This document shows, in pieces, positions 44,072 through 52,554 of a DNA stretch of 64,000 bases. The stretch covers positions 930,001 through 994,000 of the forward strand of contig CP109468.1 in the NCBI GenBank assembly GCA_036227345.1, in the 5' to 3' direction. Source of the stretch: Streptomyces sp. NBC_01463. Its GTDB lineage: Bacteria > Actinomycetota > Actinomycetes > Streptomycetales > Streptomycetaceae. Position 1 is the first letter of the stretch. Each line of letters opens with the position of its first letter. The notes beneath the pieces were generated by a model that was not told the origin of the DNA, ran no database searches, and saw only the letters and a program-made list of their open reading frames with translations. The position numbers and the translations under genes are program-made.

Positions 44072-44446
44072 GCGGACCTCCATGCCGCTCTGCGCCGCAC
44101 CCATCGGGTGTGCGGCGCGGGGAAAGAGTGGTGCTGGATGGTGCAGGTGCGGATCAGGTGTCGGTACTGCCGGTACCGGCCTGGTGCCGGTGCGGCCGCG
44201 CGCCGGGAGCGAATTCCGATCGAGCCCGGGCCGGGGCCCGGGTTCCGACGGGAGAGCGCTCTCCGAAGTGTGGTCAGTGTTGCGCCGTCGCTGAGGGAGT
44301 GTCAAGAGTTGGTGAACTACGGCCGGGTGCGTCCGGTTGGCGTTCGGATGCGGAAGGCGGTGCGGCGGCGTCCGGGCCGGGCCTGACGTGCGGTCGCGCC
44401 CGGCCCCTGTCCGGCGGGCGACGCCGATCCCCTGCGGGTGGCGCCG
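44072..44446. other. DUF1996 upstream region
   Basis: 375 bp without a gene, between the DUF1996 start and the HD gene's 3' end. It holds the DUF1996 promoter and LacI-type operator (44252-44305); I see nothing else. Confidence 0.5.
44252..44305 (-). promoter_or_regulatory. DUF1996 promoter with overlapping LacI-type operator
   Basis: On the minus strand TTGACA (44305-44300) and AACACT (44282-44277) are spaced 17 bases. The palindrome GGAGAGCGCTCTCC lies at 44252-44265, at or just after the expected transcription start, a classical repression position. Confidence 0.65.
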
Positions 44447-45043
44447 TCAGGCGTATACGGGGAAGGACGCCTGGTGGGTGAGGCGCCGGTCGGCCCCGTC
44501 ACCGATCCTGCCGAGGATCTCGTCGAGCGCGAGGAACTCCTCCCACCGCTCCCTGCCGCTCGCGCGGACCAGACGGGTGACGACCAGGTCCTCCAGTGCG
44601 GTGACGCGTTTGTTCTTCCAGATCTTGTCGGCGGTACTGACGAGCACGTCCTCGAAACCCGCACCGGGGTCGGTCCAGGAGGCGTGGGTGCCGGCGAAGC
44701 GGGCCAGGGCCGGGGCGAAACCGCGGGACAGCAGGAGGTCCCGCCCGGCCTCCTCGTGCGCGGACCCGGGTCCGGTGAGCTCGGCGGGGTGCAGGACCTT
44801 GCCCACGTCGTGGGTGGCCGCCCCGAACAGCACGGCCTCGCGGTCGAAGGGCAGGCCGGGGCAGTGGAGCACCACCCAGTCGGCCAGCTGCACGGCGACA
44901 TCGTGGACGAGACGCAGGTGCGCCGCGAGCCGCGGTGGCGCGGACAGCTCCCGCAGCAGGTCCGCGGCGTCCTGCGGGAGCGGCCTGAGCGGTGGGGTGC
45001 CCTCGTCGTCCAGGGCGCGTGACAGCGCGTCGGGGTCCGGCAT
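44447..45043 (-). CDS. HD-domain protein
   Basis: A 198-residue cytoplasmic protein with an HD-type metal-dependent phosphohydrolase fold. His in LRLVHDVAVQL begins the metal site, and the HD doublet lies in LFGAATHDVGKVLHP; HASW follows. No nucleotide-cyclase or GYP signature is visible. ATG 45043 is chosen; the longer in-frame reading to 45325 crosses the 19-bp duplication at 45051-45088 and lacks a ribosome site. Substrate unknown. Confidence 0.8.
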   Translation of the reverse strand: MPDPDALSRALDDEGTPPLRPLPQDAADLLRELSAPPRLAAHLRLVHDVAVQLADWVVLHCPGLPFDREAVLFGAATHDVGKVLHPAELTGPGSAHEEAGRDLLLSRGFAPALARFAGTHASWTDPGAGFEDVLVSTADKIWKNKRVTALEDLVVTRLVRASGRERWEEFLALDEILGRIGDGADRRLTHQASFPVYA

Positions 45044-45050
45044 CACGACA

Positions 45051-45088
45051 GAGTACGGGCGCCCGCCGTGAGTACGGGCGCCCGCCGT
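45051..45088. repeat. 19-bp perfect tandem duplication
   Basis: GAGTACGGGCGCCCGCCGT occurs twice in direct head-to-tail succession (45051-45069, 45070-45088). It lies between the HD gene start and gnd. Each copy contains a GGGCGCCC palindrome, so a duplicated protein-binding site is possible. Confidence 0.8.
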
Positions 45089-45248
45089 GCCGGGGCGGGC
45101 TGTCAGCCGTCCGGCCCCGGCGCTGAACAGGCCGTCCCCCGTCCTCGTATCCATACTGGACAGCGCAGCACCTCGGGCCCGCCGCCGCCCCCAGGCCTCC
45201 GGCGGCCCGGTCTCCCCCGCCTCCCCGACAGACAGCAGGAGCAGACAG

Positions 45249-46688
45249 ATGAGCGCCACTGCGCAGATCGGCGTCACCGGACTCGCGGTGATGGGCCGCA
45301 ACCTGGCCCGCAACTTCGCCCGCAACGGCTACACGGTCGCGGTGCACAACCGCACGGCCGCGAAGACCGACGCACTGGTGGAGGAGTTCGGCGACGAGGG
45401 AACCTTCGTGGCCGCGCACACCCCGGAGGAGTTCGTCGCCGCGCTGGAACGGCCGCGGCGCCTGGTCGTCATGGTGAAGGCGGGCGAGCCCACGGACGCG
45501 GTGATCCAGGAGTTCGCCGCGTTGCTGGACGACGGCGATGTGATCATCGACGGCGGCAACGCCCACTTCGAGGACACCCGGCGCCGCGAGAAGGACCTGC
45601 GCGAGCGCGGCATCCACTTCGTCGGCGCGGGCATCTCGGGCGGTGAGGAGGGGGCGCTGAACGGGCCGAGCATCATGCCGGGCGGTTCCGCCGAATCGTA
45701 CGAGTCACTGGGGCCGATGCTGCAGAAGATCGCGGCGAAGGCGCAGGACGGCGCACCCTGCACCACACACATCGGGCCGGACGGCGCCGGTCACTTCGTG
45801 AAGATGGTGCACAACGGCATCGAGTACGCCGACATGCAGCTCATCGCGGAGGCCTACGACCTGCTGCGTACGGTCGCGGGATACTCCCCCGCGAAGATCT
45901 CGGAGACGTTCCGCGACTGGAACACGGGCCGCCTCGACTCGTATCTGATCGAGATCACGGCCGAGGTCCTGTCCCACACCGACGCCGCCACCGGCAAGCC
46001 GTTCGTCGACATCGTGCAGGACCGGGCGGAGCAGAAGGGCACCGGCCGCTGGACCGTACAGATCGCTCTCGACCTGGGCGTTCCCGTCTCCGGCATCGCC
46101 GAGGCCGTCTTCGCCCGCTCGGTCTCCGGCCACGCCGCCCTCCGGGACGCCTCACGCCATCTCGCCGGACCGGCAGTCCGCGAGCTCGACGGGGACGAGG
46201 CGGCGGCGTTCGCCGACCAGGTCGAGCAGGCACTGTACGCGTCGAAGATCGTCGCCTACACCCAGGGCTTCCACGAGATCGCGGCCGGCAGCGAGCAGTA
46301 CGACTGGAACATCGACCTCGGCAAGGTCGCCGCGATCTGGCGCGGCGGATGCATCATCCGGGCAGCCTTCCTGGACCGCATCACCAGCGCCTACGAGGCG
46401 CAGCCCGACATGCCGAGTCTCCTCTCCGACAAGAGCTTCGCCCAGGAGATCGCCGCCGCGCAGGACGACTGGCGCGCCGTGATCGCCACCGCCGTCACCC
46501 AGGGCGTCCCCACGCCCGCCTTCGCCGCCACCCTCGCCTACTACGACTCCCTGCGCGCCGAACGCCTCCCTGCCGCGCTCACCCAGGGCCAGCGCGACTA
46601 CTTCGGCGCACACACCTACCACCGCACCGACCGCGAGGGCACCTTCCACACCCTCTGGGGCGGCGACGGCAGCGAGGTCGAAAGCTGA
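45249..46688 (+). CDS. gnd: 6-phosphogluconate dehydrogenase, decarboxylating
   Basis: Oxidative pentose phosphate enzyme (479 residues) converting 6-phosphogluconate to ribulose-5-phosphate with NADP+. The dinucleotide motif is GLAVMGRNLARNFARNG (residues 9-25), the family signature GAGISGGEEGALNGPSIMPGG follows near 127, then AGHFVKMVHNGIEYADMQL, and the long helical C-terminal domain with the tail TDREGTFHTLWGGDG. The ATG at 45249 follows CAGGAGCAG. The length is that of the long, E. coli type. A decayed copy of just the tail lies at 52421-52498. Confidence 0.97.
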   Translation: MSATAQIGVTGLAVMGRNLARNFARNGYTVAVHNRTAAKTDALVEEFGDEGTFVAAHTPEEFVAALERPRRLVVMVKAGEPTDAVIQEFAALLDDGDVIIDGGNAHFEDTRRREKDLRERGIHFVGAGISGGEEGALNGPSIMPGGSAESYESLGPMLQKIAAKAQDGAPCTTHIGPDGAGHFVKMVHNGIEYADMQLIAEAYDLLRTVAGYSPAKISETFRDWNTGRLDSYLIEITAEVLSHTDAATGKPFVDIVQDRAEQKGTGRWTVQIALDLGVPVSGIAEAVFARSVSGHAALRDASRHLAGPAVRELDGDEAAAFADQVEQALYASKIVAYTQGFHEIAAGSEQYDWNIDLGKVAAIWRGGCIIRAAFLDRITSAYEAQPDMPSLLSDKSFAQEIAAAQDDWRAVIATAVTQGVPTPAFAATLAYYDSLRAERLPAALTQGQRDYFGAHTYHRTDREGTFHTLWGGDGSEVES

Positions 46689-46805
46689 CCGGTACCGGGG
46701 AACCGCCCGGTGGCGGTCGGTGGTCCGCTCGGGGTTCGCGAGGGGGCTGAGGAGACCCGAACTGCGCCGCGGCCCGGTGTCCCGGTGTGGGCGGACGAGG
46801 CGAGC

Positions 46806-47213
46806 CTAGAAGGTCGCCCGCCGTCGCGGCGGCGGGCAGGCGTACAGGTCGAGGATCTCCGGCTGCGGGGCGACACCGGGGCCGCCGGCGCGTACCCAGG
46901 CCGCGATGTCCTCGGTGGCTTCCGGGTCGTTGACCAGACCCAGCCATACCGGCCTGGCACCGGCGGCCCGGCCCACGGCGGAGGGTTGCACCACGATGAC
47001 GTTTGCCTGGTCGCACACGTCGAGGCAGGCGGAAACACGTACGGGTGCCTCGGAGCGCAGTCGCGCCGTCTGCGCTGCGTGATCGATTCCGGTCACCTTT
47101 GCGCTGCCGCAACAGCAGTCGCGGCACACGACGATCCGGCACGGTATCGGGTCGGCCACCGTCCGCGCCGCCACGGCGTCGTCGGAGGTTCCTTCGTTCG
47201 GCCTTTCGGGCAC
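46806..47213 (-). CDS. Thioredoxin-like (2Fe-2S) ferredoxin-type protein under B12 riboswitch
   Basis: A small redox protein whose cysteines match thioredoxin-fold (2Fe-2S) ferredoxins: CRIVVCRDCCCGS early and VRVSACLDVCDQANVIVVQPS later, then WLGLVND and a short C-terminal tail. Such genes in Streptomyces often sit with cobalt uptake or cobalamin genes. A complete cobalamin riboswitch lies upstream at 47263-47411, so B12 should switch expression off. Start is set at GTG 47213, just below the riboswitch; the N-terminal 25 residues are poorly conserved-looking, and a later GTG is possible. Longer readings overlap the riboswitch and are not credible. Confidence 0.8.
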   Translation of the reverse strand: MPERPNEGTSDDAVAARTVADPIPCRIVVCRDCCCGSAKVTGIDHAAQTARLRSEAPVRVSACLDVCDQANVIVVQPSAVGRAAGARPVWLGLVNDPEATEDIAAWVRAGGPGVAPQPEILDLYACPPPRRRATF

Positions 47214-47262
47214 GCCGAACCGCCCTCTCTCCGGGGAGATCCGCCCCGGTGTCCGTCGAGGA

Positions 47263-47411
47263 GGCGACCGCGTGAGTTTCCTGGCTCTCGGGTCGGAGCT
47301 CGCCCCGTCCTTCCCACCCGCGTGGGGCAGTGGAGTTTCCGGGATCCGCTCGCCGATCACAGTGGCGGGACCGCGCCGGATTCACACCGGCTTCCTCGGA
47401 CCGCAGTCGCC
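47263..47411 (-). promoter_or_regulatory. Cobalamin (B12) riboswitch
   Basis: Minus-strand RNA with a closing P1 helix, GGCGACTGCG (47411-47402) with CGCGGTCGCC (47272-47263), one G-U pair. The conserved core GAAGCCGGTGTGAATCCGG (near 47395) and GGTCCCGCCACTGTGA follow, and the B12 box reads GAGCCAGGAAACTCACGCG (near 47287-47270). These are the diagnostic elements of class-I cobalamin riboswitches. Confidence 0.9.
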
Positions 47412-47734
47412 CTGTCGTCGGCCATCATCGCATTCGGCAGACGCCCCTGGTCACGCTCGTGCGCACCGCACGGCAGGCTGGGCCGCCCGTCCGGCCGCCG
47501 GCATACGTCGGTGTGTTGCTCCCTTCCGAGTCCGCGAGCCACCGCTCGCTTCACTCACCCTTGCGGGGCGGGGCTGCTCCAACCAGGGCCCGTGACCTGC
47601 GTTCTTGATCCGGGTGGGTGGGGGAAGGATCAAGCCGGAGCGCGAATGATTCAAGCGCCGGCACAGGACGGGGATCGTCGGTCCCCCTCCCCCGCCCGGC
47701 TCGGACCGCAGCCCCGCAGCCGCTTCCCGGTCGC
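47412..47734. other. Gene-free region above the riboswitch
   Basis: 323 bp that must contain the riboswitch promoter on the minus strand. A small hairpin CTTGATCC (47604-47611)/GGATCAAG (47627-47634) is the only structure seen and may end the DUF6328-type gene transcript. Confidence 0.4.
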
Positions 47735-48343
47735 TCAGTCGTCGCGGCGCCCCGAGCGCATCTTGAGGATGAGCGGGAGTACGAACCAGGCCCCTGCGAA
47801 CCACGCCATGACGGCGCCGACGAGTATCTCCGCCAGAAGGTCGGTGAGTACGGTGTGCAGCAGGAGAAGGAGCGTGCAGCCGATGGTCAGTGCGAGCAGG
47901 ACCATGCCGCACACCATGAACCGGCCTGCGACGGCCACCACTTCGTCCTTCATCCGGGAGCCGGAAAGGAACCGGTGCAGCGCGACGGGCGCTATGAGTG
48001 CTCCGATGGCGGCGGCACCGAGGACGACAGTGATGACGTAGACACGGTGGTCGAAGTCACCCAGCCTTTCGAATCTCTGCGTGAACGCGACGCTGAGCAG
48101 GAAGCCGAAGAGGATCTGGATACCGGTCTGTGCGACCCTCGTCTCCTGCAGAATCTCGTTCCAGCGGCGGTTGACCCGCTCCCTGGGATCCTCTTCCTCG
48201 ATCCCCTTCGGGTTCCCCGCGTTCTCATCGGCCGGCGGGTGCGTCCTCTCCCGGCTCACGCCTTCCGCCGCGGGCGCGGACGCACCGCGCTCGACGGGTC
48301 TGCCGCCCTTCGTGTCCAGGGGCGCAGAGTCCAATGGCTTCAT
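47735..48343 (-). CDS. DUF6328-type membrane protein
   Basis: A 202-residue membrane protein with four TM helices (about residues 75-195), preceded by a charged, disordered N-terminus of 60 residues. Sequence WNEILQETRVAQTGIQILFGFLLSVAFTQRF, followed by YVITVVLGAAAIGALIAPVALHRFL, is characteristic of a widespread actinobacterial small membrane family (DUF6328 as I recall it). The ATG at 48343 follows GGGAGGAGG with good spacing. Function unknown. Confidence 0.8.
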   Translation of the reverse strand: MKPLDSAPLDTKGGRPVERGASAPAAEGVSRERTHPPADENAGNPKGIEEEDPRERVNRRWNEILQETRVAQTGIQILFGFLLSVAFTQRFERLGDFDHRVYVITVVLGAAAIGALIAPVALHRFLSGSRMKDEVVAVAGRFMVCGMVLLALTIGCTLLLLLHTVLTDLLAEILVGAVMAWFAGAWFVLPLILKMRSGRRDD

Positions 48344-48424
48344 GATGCCTCCTCCCATTGGAACTCATGTGCCCTTGTTGGACATGCCTACGCACTGCAT
48401 CCACGGCACCCGGCCCGACAGCCG

Positions 48425-48462
48425 GCTGAGCTCGGACCGTTCCCCCACGGTCCGGGCTCAGC
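48425..48462 (-). terminator. Terminator after the GH43 gene
   Basis: GCTGAGCTCGGACCGT (48425-48440) pairs with 48447-48462 with one mismatch around a TCCCCC loop. It lies downstream of the minus-strand GH43 gene that ends at 48583. Confidence 0.75.
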
Positions 48463-48582
48463 GCTGTTCGTCCTGACTCCCGTTGCCTCGGAGACGCACG
48501 CTCCTCCGCTCGCGCGGCGCGCGCCCATCAGCCGCTTCCGGGAGGACACCGGCCCGCTCCGGTTCCACGGGCCCCCGCCGCT

Positions 48583-49650
48583 CTACTCGAAGAACTTGAG
48601 GCTCCAGCCCGTGTCGGTGGTCGGGCCGGGGACATTCGCGCGGCTGTAGGTGGTGTTGCCCCACCAGGCGAACGTGCCGGTGTACCAGTACCGGTTCTCC
48701 CACGCGTAAGGCGTCCCCTTCGGCACCGCGTGGAACATCGAGGGGAATCGGGGGCCGGCGGGCGGGCTGGTGCCGATGTCGCCGTTGAGCAGGACGAAGC
48801 TGTGGTGGCCGGGCCCGTTGACGTACAGCGTCGGATCCCAGCCGGACATCATCGTCGCCCGGTTCGAGCCGAACAGGCAGCCGTTGGACTTGTACCAGTC
48901 CCATACGTACGTCGGGTCGCCCCCGGGGCGCAGGCGCAGGTCGGCCAGGCAGTACTGGTCGCTCCAGCTGCCGTTGGCGGAGTACACGATGTGCAACTGC
49001 CCGTTCGGGTCCTTGATGGCCTCGGGGGCCTCGTTGATGAACGGGTTGCCCACCACCCGTTCCCAGCTCTCCCGCGGCTGCGAGATGACGTGGCGTGCGC
49101 CGGTCGGTGCGGTGGGACTGCTCATGCGTGCGATGTAGAGGTTCTGCTCGACGTTGGTGTCACCGGCCCAGCCGGACCAGACGAACCAGCGCTGCCCGCC
49201 GAAGGTGAACAGGGTCCCGTCGATGGCCCACTTGCCGTCCGGCAGGGCCAGTTGGCTCTCCCCGGTGTAGCCGCTGTCCGGGTTCGCCGAGCTGATGACG
49301 TACATCCGGTGGGCCGCGCCCCGGCCGGCCGAGAAGTAGATGTAGTAGCGGTCGCCGTCCGTGACGATCTCCGGAGCCCAGACCTCACCGTGTCCGGCCG
49401 TGTCCGACCACACCTGCCGGGCGGGCGCGGATGCAAGCGCGGCCGTCGAGGACGCCTGCCGCACGGCGATGCCGCCACCGGCCGACTGCACCGATATGTA
49501 GGTGGTGCCGACCCGGATCACGCTCGGGTCGGCCGCCCTGATGGTCTGTTCCGCCCGCGCCTGCTCCGCGGACGACAAGGACATGACGACGGCGAGCACG
49601 CCGGACAACGCCAGGACGGCGGCGCGGGAAAGATGGCGAGTGAGTTTCAT
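48583..49650 (-). CDS. Secreted GH43-type arabinofuranosidase/arabinanase
   Basis: A 355-residue exported five-blade beta-propeller. Signal peptide at 8-35 (AAVLALSGVLAVVMSLSSAEQARA). Blade motifs: AADPSVIRVG (catalytic Asp), EVWAPEIVTDGDRYYIYFSAG, ALPDGKWAIDGTLF, FINEAPEAIKD (catalytic Glu), TMMSGWDPT. The profile resembles exo-1,5-alpha-L-arabinofuranosidases of GH43 from Streptomyces. ATG 49650 is used; an in-frame extension to 49752 is not supported. A TACATCGTTGGA operator lies 54 bp upstream, shared with the GH2 gene. Confidence 0.88.
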   Translation of the reverse strand: MKLTRHLSRAAVLALSGVLAVVMSLSSAEQARAEQTIRAADPSVIRVGTTYISVQSAGGGIAVRQASSTAALASAPARQVWSDTAGHGEVWAPEIVTDGDRYYIYFSAGRGAAHRMYVISSANPDSGYTGESQLALPDGKWAIDGTLFTFGGQRWFVWSGWAGDTNVEQNLYIARMSSPTAPTGARHVISQPRESWERVVGNPFINEAPEAIKDPNGQLHIVYSANGSWSDQYCLADLRLRPGGDPTYVWDWYKSNGCLFGSNRATMMSGWDPTLYVNGPGHHSFVLLNGDIGTSPPAGPRFPSMFHAVPKGTPYAWENRYWYTGTFAWWGNTTYSRANVPGPTTDTGWSLKFFE

Positions 49651-49703
49651 GGTCCCGTTCCAAGGTCGGCCTCCGCTGCGACGCACGAGTCGGCGGCAGC
49701 GTT

Positions 49704-49715
49704 TACATCGTTGGA
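49704..49715. promoter_or_regulatory. TACATCGTTGGA operator before GH43
   Basis: Minus-strand TCCAACGATGTA differs by one base from the GH2 site (TCCAACGTTGTA). It lies 54 bp upstream of the GH43 start and 144 bp from the divergent YdcF-like gene. Confidence 0.55.
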
Positions 49716-49858
49716 CGAGCGCCCTCGCAGCATTCCAATTTGCCCTGAGCATGTCAATCGTTCGTACGCATCGCCCGCCTCCGGCCCCGGACCCTCCGCG
49801 CCCCTCCGCGTCGATGATCCGGCCTCCTCAAGGGCGCTCTCGGCCCTCCGCCTAGCAT

Positions 49859-50869
49859 GTGCGCATGTTGGCCTACGTCCCGGCGTTCCTGATCTTCGTC
49901 GTCTTCTGTGTCGGCACACTCCGCGAACGCCGGCGTTTCAGCAACGCCGTCCTTCTGGGACTGTCGCTCACCTTCGCCGCGACCGCCTGGCTCGCCGGGC
50001 TCGCCCGATCGCAGCCCGCCACGGGGCGGGAGATCGGCATCGTGCTCCTCGTCCTCGTGGCGCTGGGCGTCGCCATCCTGTCCTGGTTCCTGATCTCCAA
50101 CGGCGTGACGATGGTCCGCAAGGAGGGCAGAAGCCCCGCCAACCTCCTGTCCCTGCTCACAGGCCTTGCCCTGGTGGGCCTTCTCGCACTGATGATCACC
50201 GCGCTGATCCTGAAGAACGACACGCTGGTGGTGGTGACAGGCACCGTGCTCGCCCTGGCCGGCTACATCGCCTTCCTGTTCGTCTGCTTCGTCGTCTACG
50301 CATTCCTCTACGGCCGCCTCCACTTCCACCGCAGGGCCGACTACGTGGTGGTGCTCGGAGCCGGTCTCATCAACGGCACCACGGTGTCGCCGCTGCTGGC
50401 CGGCCGACTGGATCGGGCCCGGACCGTGCACACGAAGCTGACGGCTCGCGGCAGGCAGCCCGTACTGCTCGCCTCCGGCGGCCAGGGGCCCGACGAAAAG
50501 CTGCCGGAGTCACACGCGATGGCCGAGTACCTGATCGAGCGCGGATTCCCGGCCGCCCTGATCGAACGCGAGGACCGCTCGACGACGACCGAGGAGAATC
50601 TGCGGTACAGCAAGTCGATCATGGAGAAGGCCAATCCCGACTACCGGTGTCTCGTGGTCACGAACAACTACCACGTCTTCCGCGCCGCGGTGACGGCCCG
50701 CCGGACGGGGGTCAGGGGCCACGTCGTCGGTTCGCCCACTGCCGCGTACTTCTGGCCCAGCGCGATGATCCGTGAGTTCGTCGCCATCTTCCTGACGTAC
50801 TGGCGCACCAACCTGGCCATCTGCCTGCTCCTCGTCCTGGGCGGTGCATGCATCTGGCTGCTCAGCTGA
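49859..50869 (+). CDS. YdcF/SanA-family membrane protein (DUF218)
   Basis: A 336-residue protein with about four N-terminal TM helices, a cytoplasmic or periplasmic DUF218 domain (DYVVVLGAGLINGTTVSPLLAGRLDRA, ASGGQGPDEKLPESHAMAEYLIERG, RSTTTEENLRYS, VTNNYHVFRAAVTARR) and a final TM helix. The G-x-G and D-T-T/N-Y-H positions define the family, linked in other bacteria to envelope maintenance. GTG 49859 or ATG 49865 is the start. It diverges from the GH43 gene. Confidence 0.9.
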   Translation: MRMLAYVPAFLIFVVFCVGTLRERRRFSNAVLLGLSLTFAATAWLAGLARSQPATGREIGIVLLVLVALGVAILSWFLISNGVTMVRKEGRSPANLLSLLTGLALVGLLALMITALILKNDTLVVVTGTVLALAGYIAFLFVCFVVYAFLYGRLHFHRRADYVVVLGAGLINGTTVSPLLAGRLDRARTVHTKLTARGRQPVLLASGGQGPDEKLPESHAMAEYLIERGFPAALIEREDRSTTTEENLRYSKSIMEKANPDYRCLVVTNNYHVFRAAVTARRTGVRGHVVGSPTAAYFWPSAMIREFVAIFLTYWRTNLAICLLLVLGGACIWLLS

Positions 50870-51094
50870 TCAGGGCCTGCCGAGTGTCCTGGAGCAAGGC
50901 GCCCGCGAGCGCATGACGGCGGTTGCTCGGACGAGCGCCTGTCCCGGCGCGGCCTCCCCCGTGACGGCCGCTCACGAACCGTCGTCCCCTGTCGAGACCG
51001 CCCGGATGACGGGTGCGGGAGGAGCAGGAGAAGACTCCACCGGGCAGGGCGGCGGCCGCGTGTGACGGCTGCTTCCAGGGGCAGACGGGGATCC

Positions 51095-51679
51095 ATGGCT
51101 GTCCTGAGAAGAATCTCCCGCCCGTTGCTGGCCACCCCGTTCGTCATCGAGGGGGTGCGTGCGCTGCGCAAACCGCTCCCCCTCGCGACGGGCGCCGAGT
51201 CATGGGCACGGCGCCTCGGGGCCCGTATCGACGATCCTCCGCACGTCGTGAGGCTCAACGCCGCGGTGCAGATCGGTGCGGGCGGACTGCTCGCGCTGGG
51301 GCGTCTCCCTCGTACCGCCTCCCTCGTCCTGGCCGCCGGCCTCGTGCCGGCCACCCTCGCCGAGCACGCGTGGTGGAAGGAGGAGGACCCGGACCTGCGG
51401 AAGGACCAGCTCCTCGAATTCGTCCAGCGCATCGGCCTGTTCGGCGCCCTGCTGCTCAGCGCGGCCGACACCCACGGCAAACCGTCGGCGGCCTACCGTG
51501 CTCGCACCGTGACCGCGCGCGGCCGGAAGAAGGCCCACCGCGCGACGGCGAAGGCGGGCGGACACGTGCACGCGGCGATCGGCACGGTCGGCTCCGGCGC
51601 CTCGGCGGCCGCGAGCGGTACGGGGCGGGCCATGCACTCCGCCGCCGGTTCCGCACGCGCGAAGCTGCCGCACCGGTAG
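51095..51679 (+). CDS. DoxX-family membrane protein
   Basis: A 194-residue membrane protein. The DoxX fold with four helices is recognisable: RPLLATPFVIEGVRALRKP at the start, RIDDPPHVVRLNAAVQIGAGGLLALG, and the conserved end FVQRIGLFGALLLSAADT. The C-terminal 55 residues are Lys/Arg/Ala/Gly-rich and probably cytoplasmic (KKAHRATAKAGG). The family includes quinol-linked and stress proteins; role unknown. ATG 51095 is chosen; a GTG at 51062 is in frame. Confidence 0.85.
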   Translation: MAVLRRISRPLLATPFVIEGVRALRKPLPLATGAESWARRLGARIDDPPHVVRLNAAVQIGAGGLLALGRLPRTASLVLAAGLVPATLAEHAWWKEEDPDLRKDQLLEFVQRIGLFGALLLSAADTHGKPSAAYRARTVTARGRKKAHRATAKAGGHVHAAIGTVGSGASAAASGTGRAMHSAAGSARAKLPHR

Positions 51680-51847
51680 CACGCGTCGGGTCCCCCCGAT
51701 GCGTGCACTTACCTCCCGGTCATACGTCTGATCAGCGCGTTCGCGGGCAAGAGATGTCCAGTCGGAGGGGCGTGAGGCCGAGCGTCACCGCCCCGAGGAG
51801 ACCCTTGCGGGTCCGTGAACCATCATCACGTCGAAAGGCCACCAGCG

Positions 51848-52360
51848 ATGCCTCCTGTGACCGAGCAATGGGAAGACGTACTCAGCACCCGTTTCGCCCT
51901 GGGTGGGAGCCACCCTGCCGTGCGTGCGGTGGCGGCCTTCTCGGCCGAATCGGGGTTCTTCGCCACTGCGGGCCGCCAGGGCGAGGACGGCCGGCAGTTC
52001 TTCGGCGGCGCCGCCGGACAGGGAGACCCGCAGCCGGAATCCGGCACGGCCGACGTTCCGGACCGGGCTGAGATGGCGGCGCTGTGGACGGCCGGCGAAG
52101 AGGCCGGCCGCTCTCCGACGCTCCGGCTCGCCGGGGTGGTGTGGCACCGTGAGGAACTGGACCGGATCGCGGACGCGGTGACAGGGACCGAACTCGACCT
52201 GGCGCTCCTGCGCGACGGGAACCGCGTCATGTGGGTCGCGAGAACCGGGCAGGACATCTGCGTTCTCGTCCTCGTCGACGGGGACGACGAGGGTCACGCG
52301 GCCGAAGCGCGTTCCCTCTCCCTCGACTTCGACTCCTTCCTGGTCGGCCAGGGCTACTGA
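51848..52360 (+). CDS. Hypothetical protein, Streptomyces-type
   Basis: A 170-residue soluble protein without signal or TM segments. The first part (MPPVTEQWEDVLSTRFALGG) leads into an acidic Gly/Ala-rich region and a C-terminal half with alternating hydrophobic strands (LDLALLRDGNRVMWVARTGQDICVLVLVDG). It looks like a compact alpha/beta protein, but I do not recognise the family. A GTG at 51815 is an alternative start. Third positions are G/C-rich, supporting a real gene. Confidence 0.65.
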   Translation: MPPVTEQWEDVLSTRFALGGSHPAVRAVAAFSAESGFFATAGRQGEDGRQFFGGAAGQGDPQPESGTADVPDRAEMAALWTAGEEAGRSPTLRLAGVVWHREELDRIADAVTGTELDLALLRDGNRVMWVARTGQDICVLVLVDGDDEGHAAEARSLSLDFDSFLVGQGY

Positions 52361-52420
52361 TCCACGGGCCGGGGAGGTCGGCAGCCCGGCCGGCCGGGCG
52401 CGGCATCAGGGCACTTGCCG

Positions 52421-52498
52421 GACTACCACCGCGTCGACCGCGAGGGTTCCTTCCACACGTTGCGGGGCAGGGACCTGTCGGAGGTCGACGCGGGCTGA
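52421..52498 (+). pseudogene. Decayed tail of a second 6-phosphogluconate dehydrogenase gene
   Basis: The 26 codons DYHRVDREGSFHTLRGRDL plus SEVDAG and a stop align with the C-terminus of the intact gnd (TYHRTDREGTFHTLWGGDG, then SEVES). About 19 of 26 positions are identical or similar. Nothing upstream resembles the rest of the enzyme, so this is a remnant of a lost or recombined paralogue, about 5.8 kb from the intact copy. Confidence 0.85.
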
Positions 52499-52554
52499 TC
52501 CGGCACCACGTCTCCGCCTCCGGACCGTCCCCCGGGAGACCCCAAACGCACCCC

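Noticed and set aside
50913..51065. 50-codon ORF overlapping the DoxX GTG
   Set aside because: Open and G/C-rich at third positions but no ribosome site and no recognisable protein; treated as chance.
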